In this document: positions 33,855 to 41,577 of the stretch, piece by piece
Position numbering within the stretch: position 1 is the stretch's first letter
How the letters are laid out: each line of letters begins with the position of its first letter
Origin: Streptomyces sp. NBC_01451
GTDB lineage: Bacteria > Actinomycetota > Actinomycetes > Streptomycetales > Streptomycetaceae
Direction of reading: 5' to 3'
DNA length: 64,000 bases
Assembly: GCF_036227485.1 (NCBI RefSeq)
Contig: NZ_CP109479.1
Span: 3,968,001 to 4,032,000, forward strand
The notes under the pieces: model-generated
Seen by the model: the letters and a program-made list of their open reading frames with translations, nothing else
Told to the model about the DNA's origin: nothing
The model's database searches: none
Position numbers and translations under genes: made by a program

Positions 33855-33887
33855 ATAGTATCTGTAGCGATACTATCGCTATCGATA
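33855..33887. promoter_or_regulatory. Cluster of three overlapping palindromes upstream of the AAA ATPase
   Basis: ATAGTATC-N6-GATACTAT (33855-33876), TAGCGATA-C-TATCGCTA (33865-33881) and TATCGATA (33880-33887) overlap in 33 bp. The DNA is AT-rich and lies 20 bp before the ATG. This is dense operator-like DNA or alternative hairpins in the leader. The ATPase's own winged helix or an outside repressor could bind it. Confidence 0.65.
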
Positions 33888-34009
33888 CCATCTTGCCAAC
33901 GGTCCTGTATGGAGTTCAGGCCCCGAGTTCCCGTTTCGTTGGCGCAGTCGATGGCCGAACGGTCTCGCGGCCACATTCGCGATGGAACGGGGCGCTCAGC
34001 CACACGCAG

Positions 34010-34822
34010 TCAGGCCGTCCGTACACGATGAGCGGCCCATTCCTTGGCAGCCGAGTGGACGGCCTGGGTCCAGGGGTTGGGGGACTCCTCGGCGATCTCG
34101 GTCCAGACGCTTTCGTTGGCCCGAGCGAACGCGTTCAGCCCTGCCTCGGGGGCCTCGCGGAAGGCAGGGACACGTGAAGCCCATTGCTCGGCGCTCCCGG
34201 GTGTGTGGCCACCCTCGGCGATCAGCCAGACGACCCAGTACCCGGCATCCAGCCACGCGACTCCTCGGGTGGCCCATGCCCAGTCGACAAGCCACGCCCG
34301 TCCCTGACCGACCATGATGTTGGCGGGGTTTGGGTCGGTGTGGCAGAGGGTGTCTCCGCTGAAGTGCACGAGAACTGCGTCAGGCGCGTGCTCACGCAGC
34401 CGGTGTCCGGCTTCCTTCAGCTCCACACCGTCCGGTGCGCGCAGCCCCGACAGCCGTTCCAGAGTCTCGGCGACGAGCGGGAGATCCTCCGAGCCGGGGG
34501 CGTAGTCGGCGTGGCGGCCGTCGAGTGCGTCGAAGGCGACGAGGTCCCATCCGCCGGCCCTGAGGTGCCAATGCACGCGCGGAGAGATCCCACTCATGTA
34601 CGGGCCGACGGCTGCCTCTCGCTGTTGCGTCCATACGCGGGGGTGATCTGCGGGCAACCCCTTGACGTACACCTCGCCCTTCTCGGTCGTCAGTCGCGCG
34701 GAGATGGCTGAGTTGAAGCCGGACGACACGGTTTCGACGCTCAGGAGCGGACCGGTGCGGGCGAGTACGGAGCCCTGGACATCGTCGGGCAGGTCGGCAA
34801 AGTCGATGCGGTCGGTCGGCAT
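34010..34822 (-). CDS. Phosphotransferase (APH family)
   Basis: Encodes 270 residues from ATG 34822. The kinase-like core has the N-lobe Lys in GEVYVKGLPADH, the catalytic loop LCHTDPNPANIMVGQG (Asp in HTD) and the metal-site AWLVDWAWATRGVAWLDAGY. It is unlike the other phosphotransferase at 19899 in sequence. A TATAAG hexamer lies about 8 nt before the ATG, so the mRNA may be leaderless. It is the last gene on the minus strand after the graspetide genes, but 360 bp separate them, so a link to that pathway is unproven. Confidence 0.82.
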   Translation of the reverse strand: MPTDRIDFADLPDDVQGSVLARTGPLLSVETVSSGFNSAISARLTTEKGEVYVKGLPADHPRVWTQQREAAVGPYMSGISPRVHWHLRAGGWDLVAFDALDGRHADYAPGSEDLPLVAETLERLSGLRAPDGVELKEAGHRLREHAPDAVLVHFSGDTLCHTDPNPANIMVGQGRAWLVDWAWATRGVAWLDAGYWVVWLIAEGGHTPGSAEQWASRVPAFREAPEAGLNAFARANESVWTEIAEESPNPWTQAVHSAAKEWAAHRVRTA

Positions 34823-35182
34823 GGTTGCACTTATACAGAGATGGGGACGACCCCACACGGCACGAAGGCTGCGCGGGGCCACCAGGGGCGTTGTTACTGG
34901 TACGGGCTGTCGTCGCCGCAGCCGGGGATGCCGCCACGGTCAACTCCTCAACGTCCTCGACGACCACCAAGACCACCATGCCGACGGGTTCGGCCCTCTT
35001 GGCGGGCGGGGATGCGATTTCGACAGCGACAGCGGTCATGTCGTTACTACTTCACGATGTTGGCAGTAGTTCTCCAGTGGTGCCCTCGCGGTCTGGTAGG
35101 CCTTCGCTATCGGGCCGCAAACCCGGCAGGTGCCGGAGAGTCGGTCCGGCTGCCCGTCGTAGGTGGGGAAGATCGGGCTGCA
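34823..35182 (-). other. Gap between graspetide methyltransferase and phosphotransferase; weak small reading frame
   Basis: No gene can be firmly supported. A minus-strand frame from ATG 35039 begins MTAVAVEIASPPAKRAEPVG and continues through an acidic VEDVEELTVAASPAA to a Thr/Ser/Asn-rich TTARTSNNAPGG. Its first 50 codons have high third-position GC and the outline of a leader and core peptide, but it has no ribosome site and runs on into the next gene's frame without a stop until 34392. It is recorded only as a doubtful candidate. Confidence 0.2.
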
Positions 35183-36283
35183 TCACGACTGGGCGCGTGG
35201 CACAGGACAGCTGGGCGCGTCCAGCCAGATGCGTTGCTCCTCGGCGGTCACGGTCACGCCGAAGCGCTCACGGCCCGGACGGCCGTTCTCGCGATACAGC
35301 GCGTGCGCGGCCTCCACCGCCTCCCACAGAAGGCGCGGCCCTGCCTGTCGTACGGTCCCGCCCTCGGTGCGCGCCCATGCGCCGTCAGCAGCCCACAGTT
35401 CCACGGCCGTCACATGGCCGGTGTCGTCGTGCTCTGATGCGAAGGCCGTCTCGGGCGCGACCAAGGAGAGTACGAAGCGGAACGCGTCGTCCTCCGCGAC
35501 GGTGGTGAGATCCAGGCCGGTCAACCGACCGCTCGTCGGACTGGGCCTGCCGGGGTGCGCTGGGATACCGGTGGTGCCGGTGTCACGAGCGGCCATGAAG
35601 TACGAGCCTCCCGGCAGGAATCGCCCCTCGGCACGGCCGTCATAGCCGACGACAAGGCTCACAGTGCCCCAGCCCAAAGGGCACACGATCAGTCCGCCGG
35701 GCTTTACCTGCTCCAGCCAGGCCGTCGGGATCGTGGAGAAACCGCAGGTTGCGATCAGCCGGTCGTACGGTGCACGGCCCGGATAGCCGTCGCGGCCGTC
35801 CCCAGTGACGACAAGCGACGAGTATCCGAGGTGCTGCATCCGCGATTCCGCCAGCCGTGCCAGCACAGGGTCGACCTCCACCGTTACCACCTGGTCGCTG
35901 CCCAACCGCTGCGCCAGAAGTGCCGCGTTGTAGCCGGTCCCGGTGGCCACCTCAAGCACCCGATTGCCGTCGGCCACATCCAGCGCCTGGAGCATGGCAA
36001 GCATCAGGCCCGGTGCGGTGGACGACGACGTGGCCACGCCCTCCGTCATCTGGGTCGCCAGCGCGTCATCCGTGTACACCAGGTCGAGCCAGTCGGGATG
36101 GGCTGCCGACACGAGCCGCTGCGCGCCGTCAGCCAGGGTCCAGAACTCTGGTACGAACGCATGGCGCGGTACAGTCTCGAATGCCTTCCGCCAGGTGGGG
36201 TCGGTCAGTTGGCCGTCGGCCTCCAGAGTGTCGGCCAGTGCCGCACGCAGTTCGGCGGCGCGCTCTTCGGTGTGCGTCGTCAT
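35183..36283 (-). CDS. Protein-L-isoaspartate methyltransferase-like enzyme of an ATP-grasp peptide (graspetide) system
   Basis: Encodes 366 residues. The PIMT-like fold is shown by WRKAFETVPRHAFVPEFWTL, motif I LEVATGTGYN (residues 110-119), VVTVEVDP, and YDRLIATCGFSTIPTAWLEQ followed by VKPGGLIVCPLG. A 140-residue C-terminal extension is absent from repair PIMTs. In the related fuscimiditide-type pathways such a methyltransferase methylates an Asp side chain of the ester-cyclised peptide, which then collapses to an aspartimide. The ATG overlaps the TGA of the ATP-grasp gene by 4 bp. This is the ATP-grasp peptide maturase-associated methyltransferase family (SAV_5885-like, from memory of NCBIfam). 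Confidence 0.92.
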   Translation of the reverse strand: MTTHTEERAAELRAALADTLEADGQLTDPTWRKAFETVPRHAFVPEFWTLADGAQRLVSAAHPDWLDLVYTDDALATQMTEGVATSSSTAPGLMLAMLQALDVADGNRVLEVATGTGYNAALLAQRLGSDQVVTVEVDPVLARLAESRMQHLGYSSLVVTGDGRDGYPGRAPYDRLIATCGFSTIPTAWLEQVKPGGLIVCPLGWGTVSLVVGYDGRAEGRFLPGGSYFMAARDTGTTGIPAHPGRPSPTSGRLTGLDLTTVAEDDAFRFVLSLVAPETAFASEHDDTGHVTAVELWAADGAWARTEGGTVRQAGPRLLWEAVEAAHALYRENGRPGRERFGVTVTAEEQRIWLDAPSCPVPRAQS

Positions 36284-37257
36284 GGTCGTCCCTTGGCGAG
36301 TAGGTCAGCGATGTGCGGGGCGATGGGCAGGCCGGTCTTGTTCTGGATCCAGGACCACTCTCCGGACGGGTTGCACTCAAACATCACCCAGTCACCGAAC
36401 GGAGTCACGGCAAAGTCGAACGCCCCGAAGCTGAGACTGAAGTGCTTCAGCCAGCCCAGCACACCCGCCCGTACGTCGTGCGGCACATCGCACACGTCAT
36501 AGGTGAGGGCGTCGTAGTCGCTGCGCCAGTCCACTCGGGAGGTGTCGCTACCCGCGTGGATCTCGGCCGCGAACATGTCCGTGCCCACGACGGTCAGCCG
36601 CACCTCATGGGACTTGGGGATCCACTCCTGGAACAGGTGCGCCGTCAGGGAGACGGATTCGTCGATGGTGTCAGGGTCGATCAATGTCGTCGGCACTCCG
36701 GTGCGGCGGCCGTCCGCGTACTCCAACGGGCCGCCCATGAGCGGCTTGCAGATCACCGGGCCGCCCAACTCCCGGCAGAACCTCCGGGCCCTCTGAGGGT
36801 CGGTGGTGATCAGCGAGCGGGGCGTACGCAGCCCGTGCGCAGCCGCCACCGGGAGTTGTCCCGGCTTGTGGGAGGCAAGGCCGTCCACGTCCGGCCGGTT
36901 GACCCAGGTCACCGGCAGTGCGTACAGCGTGCCGAGCAGGCCTGCCAGTGCCTGCTCGTTCGCCCATGTGCGGTGGGGTTCTTGCAGTTCCTCGGATACG
37001 GAGGGAAGGCGGGGCCGCCGGTAGTAGACGGCTCTCACCTCCTCCAGCCGCACGGATCGGTACTCGTCGCTCAGGACGCCCGCCCAAGGTGCTACGGCGT
37101 GCTCGGCGGACAGGGACATGGTCTGCGGGAAGTCGCCCATGTCGAACCTCATCACCGGCACATTCCGGATCGTCAGTTCGTCGACCACCAGGTCCGCCGC
37201 GGGGTCCAGTTCCTTGGTGACGACCAGCACCGGGCCGCCGGACAGACGCTGCGTCAC
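36280..37257 (-). CDS. ATP-grasp peptide ligase (graspetide macrocyclase)
   Basis: Encodes 325 residues, initiated at a GTG that overlaps the precursor stop by 4 bp (GTGA). It begins PVLVVTKELDPAADLVVDEL, has RAVYYRRPRLPS, the ATP-grasp Lys in GGPVICKPLMGGPLEYADG, the FQEWIPKSHEVRLTVVG segment, and the metal-binding end VMFECNPSGEWSWIQNKTGL followed by PIAPHIADLL. This end is typical of RiPP ATP-grasp ligases (microviridin/SAV_5884 type). Such ligases activate Asp/Glu side-chain carboxylates as acyl phosphates and join them to Thr/Ser hydroxyls (esters) or Lys (amide) within the precursor, after recognising its leader. Confidence 0.94.
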   Translation of the reverse strand: MTQRLSGGPVLVVTKELDPAADLVVDELTIRNVPVMRFDMGDFPQTMSLSAEHAVAPWAGVLSDEYRSVRLEEVRAVYYRRPRLPSVSEELQEPHRTWANEQALAGLLGTLYALPVTWVNRPDVDGLASHKPGQLPVAAAHGLRTPRSLITTDPQRARRFCRELGGPVICKPLMGGPLEYADGRRTGVPTTLIDPDTIDESVSLTAHLFQEWIPKSHEVRLTVVGTDMFAAEIHAGSDTSRVDWRSDYDALTYDVCDVPHDVRAGVLGWLKHFSLSFGAFDFAVTPFGDWVMFECNPSGEWSWIQNKTGLPIAPHIADLLAKGRP

Positions 37258-37478
37258 CGCATCGCGTACGGGTCGGACGTGTCGTCGTTCTTACTGTCCC
37301 AGTTCGTGTTCGTGCAGCTCCCCGCCAGGGAGGTGCACCGGCTCCACAGCGAACCGGAGCCGTCGGCCAGGACGTTGACCTGACGTACCGGGTCGTAGGC
37401 GAATGACCCTGCCTCCAGAGTCACGGCGTACGGGGTGCGCTCGGCGCGAGCGCCGAAGGGGATGACTGTCGTGGGCAT
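37254..37478 (-). CDS. Graspetide precursor peptide (ATP-grasp-modified RiPP)
   Basis: Encodes 74 residues, starting at ATG 37478 after a strong GGAGGAACC ribosome site. The leader (about 1-41) contains IPFGARAERTPYAVTLEAGS and FAYDPVRQVNVLADGSG, in keeping with the putative ATP-grasp target RiPP family (SAV_5883-like). The presumed core is residues 43-74: first hydroxyl-rich (Ser46, Thr49, Ser50, Ser54, Thr56, Thr58), then acidic (Asp61, Asp65, Asp66, Asp69), ending PYAMR. That order of Thr/Ser followed by Asp is what an ester-forming ligase needs. Cys48 and Cys55 are additional and could form a disulfide. The peptide gene overlaps the ATPase gene upstream by 58 bp and the ligase downstream by 4 bp. 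Confidence 0.9.
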   Translation of the reverse strand: MPTTVIPFGARAERTPYAVTLEAGSFAYDPVRQVNVLADGSGSLWSRCTSLAGSCTNTNWDSKNDDTSDPYAMR

Positions 37479-37951
37479 GGTTCCTCCGTAGTTTGATTGG
37501 TGGTGAGCGGGATTTCACCGTCCAGCGCGGGGAACAACGGACCACCCCCGCGCAGTTCGGCCCACACCCGTTTCCCGCCGTGGACCGGCTCGCTTCCCCA
37601 GTCGTGGGCGAGCGCGTCCACAAGGAGAAGGCCGCGCCCGTTTTCGGCGTCACAGGACGGCCCGGCCGGGGTAGGTGAGGCGCGGGAGGTGTCCGTGACG
37701 ACGATCCGTACCGTTTCCTCGCCGGTCTGGGTGATGGAGGTGCCGATCGTTGCCGCGTCTGTGTGCTCCAGCGCGTTGGCGAACAGTTCCGTGACGATCT
37801 GTTCGGCTACCTCGATCAGGTGAAAGAGGCCCCAGCTCTCCAGAACTTGGGCTATGTCCCGGCGGGCCTGCCTGGCGGCTTCCGGCCTCGCCGCATACCG
37901 CTCCTGGTAACGCTGTGGTCCTACTGATGCTGATGCAGCCGTCGTGGTCAT
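37421..37951 (-). CDS. RsbW-like ATP-binding regulatory protein (GHKL ATPase)
   Basis: Encodes 176 residues from ATG 37951 (GAGGGACGCGACG upstream). The anti-sigma/serine-kinase type HATPase fold is shown by ARRDIAQVLESWGLFHLIEV, the N-box AEQIVTELFANALEHTDA and the G-box ENGRGLLLVDALAHDWGSEP. Its last 19 codons overlap the start of the graspetide precursor in another frame, so translation of the two is likely coupled. Proteins of this kind are very numerous in Streptomyces and often paired with XRE regulators, such as the one divergently encoded at 38126. A role in timing the peptide's production is inferred only from position. Confidence 0.85.
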   Translation of the reverse strand: MTTTAASASVGPQRYQERYAARPEAARQARRDIAQVLESWGLFHLIEVAEQIVTELFANALEHTDAATIGTSITQTGEETVRIVVTDTSRASPTPAGPSCDAENGRGLLLVDALAHDWGSEPVHGGKRVWAELRGGGPLFPALDGEIPLTTNQTTEEPCPRQSSPSALAPSAPRTP

Positions 37952-38125
37952 CGTCGCGTCCCTCGGGGGTGCTCGCGTTCCGTGTGGCCTTGTCACCGGC
38001 CCTCAGGGCTGCTGCCCCACTAGGCTCGTCCGGTGATGCATACGACGGTAGAGAGCCGCGATCACTGCTTGAAGTGACCGCGAGTACAAGTGGCTTGCTG
38101 CGAACACACGGGAATGGGGCTGTGT

Positions 38126-39244
38126 ATGCGGTCGAGTTCGCGACAAACCCTGACCAGCGGTCAGGGAACACCCGGGCGCCCGCGTGGGGGCGTCATTTCC
38201 GGCTACGTCTTCCGGGGCATACGAGAGCAGTTGGGCCTCACCCAGGAGGAAGTGGCTGAGCAGTTACGGGTGTCCGCAGACACGATCGCGGGGTGGGAGT
38301 CGGGCCGCCGCCCGCTGACCGCCGTACCGGTCGGGCAGATGCTCGTGCACCGGCACCGGCTGATGCAGTTGGGCACCGTACCTGCGCTTCTCCAAGCTCT
38401 CGACCGTGCCCTTGAGGCGGACGTACTCCTTGCAGGAGCCCTCGACGAAGAGGCCACCGGGGTCGAGGACAGCCCGCTCGGGGCCTGGGTGATGCAGCGC
38501 GACCTCGTCGAGGTACTTGCGTGGCCCCTCAACCACGTACCGCCCCAGCCCGTCCGCGACCTGCCCGCCGCACCTCGCAGACGCCGAGGACCTGCCCCTG
38601 CCGGGCCGGAACTGTCAGCCTCCGAACGGACATACTTCTTCGCGCAGATGCGACGTACCGCCGAGCAGGCTCGTGGCGAGGGCCAGTTCCTCCTCCGCCG
38701 CCAGGCGCTGTATCTCTCCGGGTACGACGACCAGCCCGACACGACGGAGTGGCTCGCCCATCAGCAGGCCGCCGAACGCCCCGGTGACTGGCTCACGCGG
38801 TGGCTCAACTCCCGTTCCGTCGCCGCTGTCTCGGCCCGGCGAGGAGACCGGGACCGTATGAGTCACTTCATCCACACCGCCCTCACCGATGACGAGGCCG
38901 GCGAGGCCGCGAACCTGAACTACTGGGCGTACTGGATCGGCGAGACCGCCCACCTGGAGTTGAGTGACGACTTCATCGCCGCTCGCGCCCCCGGACCGTG
39001 GCCGGGTGACAAGCTGCTGACCCACCTCACTCAAGGGCTCGCCCCGCATCACGGCTACGTCGACCTCAACATCCACTCCGTGTGGTCCCTGCTCCAGGTC
39101 CGGCCCAACCTGCTGCGATCCGGTGCGGCGGGCCGTGCCCTGCGCGACCGGCTGCCGGTGATGTTGGATAGCCGGGAGCTGTCGGCGCGCGGGCGCCGGG
39201 AGTTGGAGAGCATCCGGTACGCGATCCGCCTCGCCGAGGCGTGA
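38126..39244 (+). CDS. XRE-family helix-turn-helix regulator
   Basis: Encodes about 372 residues. The Cro/C1-type HTH is FRGIREQLGLTQEEVAEQLR followed by VSADTIAGWESGRRPLTAVP. A long C-terminal helical domain (ERTYFFAQMRRTAEQARGEG, WLTRWLNSRSVAAVSARRGD, NYWAYWIGETAHLELSDDFI) probably senses a ligand or partner. I favour ATG 38126 (MRSSSRQ) on the basis of GGGG eight bases before it; GTG 38090 and ATG 38114 are in frame. It is divergent from the RsbW-like/graspetide operon and 13 bp ahead of the HD-domain gene, with which it forms an operon. Confidence 0.85.
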   Translation: MRSSSRQTLTSGQGTPGRPRGGVISGYVFRGIREQLGLTQEEVAEQLRVSADTIAGWESGRRPLTAVPVGQMLVHRHRLMQLGTVPALLQALDRALEADVLLAGALDEEATGVEDSPLGAWVMQRDLVEVLAWPLNHVPPQPVRDLPAAPRRRRGPAPAGPELSASERTYFFAQMRRTAEQARGEGQFLLRRQALYLSGYDDQPDTTEWLAHQQAAERPGDWLTRWLNSRSVAAVSARRGDRDRMSHFIHTALTDDEAGEAANLNYWAYWIGETAHLELSDDFIAARAPGPWPGDKLLTHLTQGLAPHHGYVDLNIHSVWSLLQVRPNLLRSGAAGRALRDRLPVMLDSRELSARGRRELESIRYAIRLAEA

Positions 39245-39257
39245 GAGGAGCCCGACG

Positions 39258-39839
39258 GTGGCTGAAGACCTGACCGCGGTGGCGCGCTTCCTGTACGAGG
39301 CGGGGACGCTGAAGCAGACCAAGCGCACCGGGTGGTGGATGGCCGGCGTACGCGACCCGGAGTCGGTGGCCGAGCACTCCTGGCGCACCGCGCTCCTCGC
39401 GTCGATCATCGCGAAGCTCGAAGGCGCCGACCCCGCGCGGGCCGCCCACCTCGCCGTGTGGCACGACTCCCAGGAGACCCGTACCGGCGACGTGAACCAC
39501 CTCGGCAAGAAGTACGCCACCGGGGCCGACCCACAGGCCGTCACCGCCGACCAGGTCGCCGGTATGCCCGAGATCCTGGCCTCCGCCGTGCGTGAACTCG
39601 TCGCCGAGTACGAGGCGAAGGAGTCCGCCGAAGCGATCTGCGCCCGGGATGCCGACAAGCTGGAGTGCATGATCCAGGGCATCGAGTACAAGGCCCAGGG
39701 CTACGAGAACGCCCAGCGCTGGATCGACAACAGCCGCGCCAGGCTCACCACCAGGTCGGCCAACGAACTCGCCGACGCGGTACTCGCGACGGGCTCCCTG
39801 GACTGGCTGCGCGTAGCCCTCGGAGAGAAGCAGAGCTGA
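39258..39839 (+). CDS. HD-domain phosphohydrolase (YfbR/5'-nucleotidase-like)
   Basis: Encodes 193 residues. HD-superfamily metal ligands are visible: the His of SVAEHSWRTALL, the His-Asp of AVWHDSQETRTGD, and the later Asp in CARDADKLECMIQGIEYKAQ. The order and length match the YfbR/HDDC2 group, which removes phosphate from deoxynucleoside 5'-monophosphates. The GTG start lies 13 bp after the XRE gene, so they are cotranscribed. The TGA lies inside the first unit of the 14-bp repeat tract. Confidence 0.88.
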   Translation: MAEDLTAVARFLYEAGTLKQTKRTGWWMAGVRDPESVAEHSWRTALLASIIAKLEGADPARAAHLAVWHDSQETRTGDVNHLGKKYATGADPQAVTADQVAGMPEILASAVRELVAEYEAKESAEAICARDADKLECMIQGIEYKAQGYENAQRWIDNSRARLTTRSANELADAVLATGSLDWLRVALGEKQS

Positions 39840-39910
39840 GTTCGGGGCTCGGAGTTTGGGGCTATGAGTTCGAGGCTCGGAGTTCAGGGCCCGAGTTCCC
39901 GTGTCCGAGT
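39838..39910. repeat. Degenerate 14-bp tandem repeats (GAGTTCGGGGCTCG-like)
   Basis: Units start at 39838, 39852, 39866, 39880, 39893 and 39907, each opening with GAGTT or GAGTC and differing at several positions. Reverse-complement versions (GAGCCCCGAGCTC) occur near 39964-40000, so long imperfect hairpins can form after the HD gene. The rest of 39911-40153 shows no gene. Confidence 0.6.
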
Positions 39911-40153
39911 CGACGTCCGCGCCCTCTCCCCCACACCCCTCGCACCCGCAATCCGGCGAAGACTGAGCCCCGAGCTCCAGGCGCCGAGATCCGAGCCCCT
40001 TTTGTATGGAATGGGCGGTAAGTTGAACCCACCCTCCCACCCTCCCCCGGTCCCCCGCGCTTCTCAACTGGCGCCTATACCAGCGGATATGACTTTTGGT
40101 GACCGGCTTGCGACGCGCCGTGGTGACGGTCTACCGTTCGCAACAATAAACAA

Positions 40154-40185
40154 CCCCGGCCGGGTGCTACCAACACCCGCCGGGG
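40154..40185 (+). terminator. Hairpin in the leader of the gene at 40216
   Basis: CCCCGGCCGGGTG (40154-40166) pairs with CACCCGCCGGGG (40174-40185) apart from one bulged base, leaving 30 bp to the GTG. It could be the terminator of the upstream operon or an attenuator of the next gene. Confidence 0.6.
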
Positions 40186-40215
40186 TCTGACCGACAAGAT
40201 CCTCATGGAGATCTC

Positions 40216-41229
40216 GTGGCGTACGACGACTTTATCGCTGCCCTGCCCGCCCCCGCAGCCCAAGCCCACCCCATGGCCAAACCCGGCTTCGGCAAGCGCT
40301 CCGCCCCGGGCCAGTCACCGCCCCGCAAGGGCGACTTCGACCACCTCCCAGCCCGCGCCGCCTACCTGGCGAGCCTCCTGGACCGGCTCTGCGAGAACGC
40401 GGCAATGGACGCCAAGACCATCGCCAAGTCGCAGCCCCTGTACGGCCAGGCAGCGGTGCGCACCACCCTCAACGAACTCGGCGTGGCCGGTCATCTGCGC
40501 CGGGTACGCCAGAGCGTCCCGTCCGGTGAAGGCGTGAGTGGCACCCGCTGGGTCTTCCACACCTACTGGTCCCGTACCGCACGTGACAACGAATGGTGGG
40601 CCACCTTCCTCCAGGGTGACGTGACGCGCGAGGCGCCCGCAGCGACGCCGGGAGCCGCCGAGGTCCGGGAGACCGGCCCCCAGGAGCCCCTGGCAGCCGA
40701 CGAAGACCCGGAAGAGATCGGCGCCGCACCAACCCGGACAGTCAACTCACCACGCCCCGACCGGGATCCGGGTCCCTCCACCGCGTACGACACCCTCGCC
40801 CGGCTCGGCCTCCGGGAGCCCCGCCTCGCCCTGTCCGCCGCCGACTGCGCGGCCCTGGAACAACTGGCCGCCGACTGGCTGGTCCGGGGGGCGACGCCCG
40901 AACTGCTCACCGGCGCCCTCGTCGCCGGGCTGCCGGACAGCGTGCACTCACCCCGGGGGTTCGTGCGGAGGCGGCTGCTCGACAAGATGCCGCCCGAGCG
41001 GGTCGTCGTACCGCCGGCTACTGCGGCTCCTGGTCCCCGGCGCACCCTGCTGGTGGAGTGCACCAACTGCGGGGTGCCGGGGCGGCCGGAGGCTTTGCCG
41101 GGTGGGCTGTGCCGGGGGTGTCGGAGCGGGCCGGGAATGTCTCGGCAGCCAGAACATCGCCTCGATCTGGCTGTGCACACCCTGGCCGCCGAGGTTCGCG
41201 CCGGGATGCGGACACCTCAGCGCGCCTGA
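40216..41229 (+). CDS. Winged-helix-like protein with a C-terminal zinc ribbon; function unknown
   Basis: Encodes 337 residues, starting at GTG 40216 after ATGGAGATCTC. Residues 40-115 resemble a MarR-like winged helix (YLASLLDRLCENAAMDAKTI, PLYGQAAVRTTLNELGVAGH, LRRVRQSVPSGEGVSGTRWV). A Pro/Glu-rich linker and a second helical domain (LALSAADCAALEQLAADWLV) follow. Near the C-terminus a Cys4 motif, C-x2-C-x14-C-x2-C (VECTNCGVPG...LCRGCRSG), should bind zinc. Proteins of this outline are frequent in Streptomyces accessory regions, but I know of no assigned role. It is convergent with the candidate immunity gene. Confidence 0.75.
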   Translation: MAYDDFIAALPAPAAQAHPMAKPGFGKRSAPGQSPPRKGDFDHLPARAAYLASLLDRLCENAAMDAKTIAKSQPLYGQAAVRTTLNELGVAGHLRRVRQSVPSGEGVSGTRWVFHTYWSRTARDNEWWATFLQGDVTREAPAATPGAAEVRETGPQEPLAADEDPEEIGAAPTRTVNSPRPDRDPGPSTAYDTLARLGLREPRLALSAADCAALEQLAADWLVRGATPELLTGALVAGLPDSVHSPRGFVRRRLLDKMPPERVVVPPATAAPGPRRTLLVECTNCGVPGRPEALPGGLCRGCRSGPGMSRQPEHRLDLAVHTLAAEVRAGMRTPQRA

Positions 41230-41382
41230 GGCCGTCGGCTGAATGGCAGCCTCGGCCCGACGGGACTCGTGACTGATCAAAATTCAGAAGCCCCGACCGG
41301 CCATCGATCGGGTCTCCCGAAGCGCGCGTGGCTATCGCTGCCACGATCGAAACGACTCAGATCTCACCACGGCTTGCCGTGT

Positions 41383-41577
41383 TCAATCCGAGTACTCCCA
41401 CCAGAAATCAAGGTCCGCGTGCAGACGCTCTTTAAAGCACGTCGAGTGTGCGTAAAGAGTCTGGTTGAGATCACCGGACAGCAGGCCCACCCTGATCCTC
41501 ATGGCGAACGGATCCTCGGTGCTCTGGATGATGCCGTAGCAGAAACAGCACGTCGGGTCAGAACTCATCTCAGCCAT
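41383..41577 (-). CDS. Candidate immunity protein for the RHS toxin (small Cys-containing protein)
   Basis: Encodes 64 residues: MAEMSSDPTCCFCYGIIQST, then DPFAMRIRVGLLSGDLNQTL, then YAHSTCFKERLHADLDFWWE. The pattern C-C-x-C near the N-terminus and H-x2-C later could hold a zinc ion. Its ATG overlaps the toxin gene's stop by 8 nt (ATGGCTGA), so the two are translated together. In polymorphic toxin loci the gene immediately after the toxin's variable C-terminus nearly always encodes the cognate immunity protein; that is the sole basis for the call. Confidence 0.65.
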   Translation of the reverse strand: MAEMSSDPTCCFCYGIIQSTEDPFAMRIRVGLLSGDLNQTLYAHSTCFKERLHADLDFWWEYSD

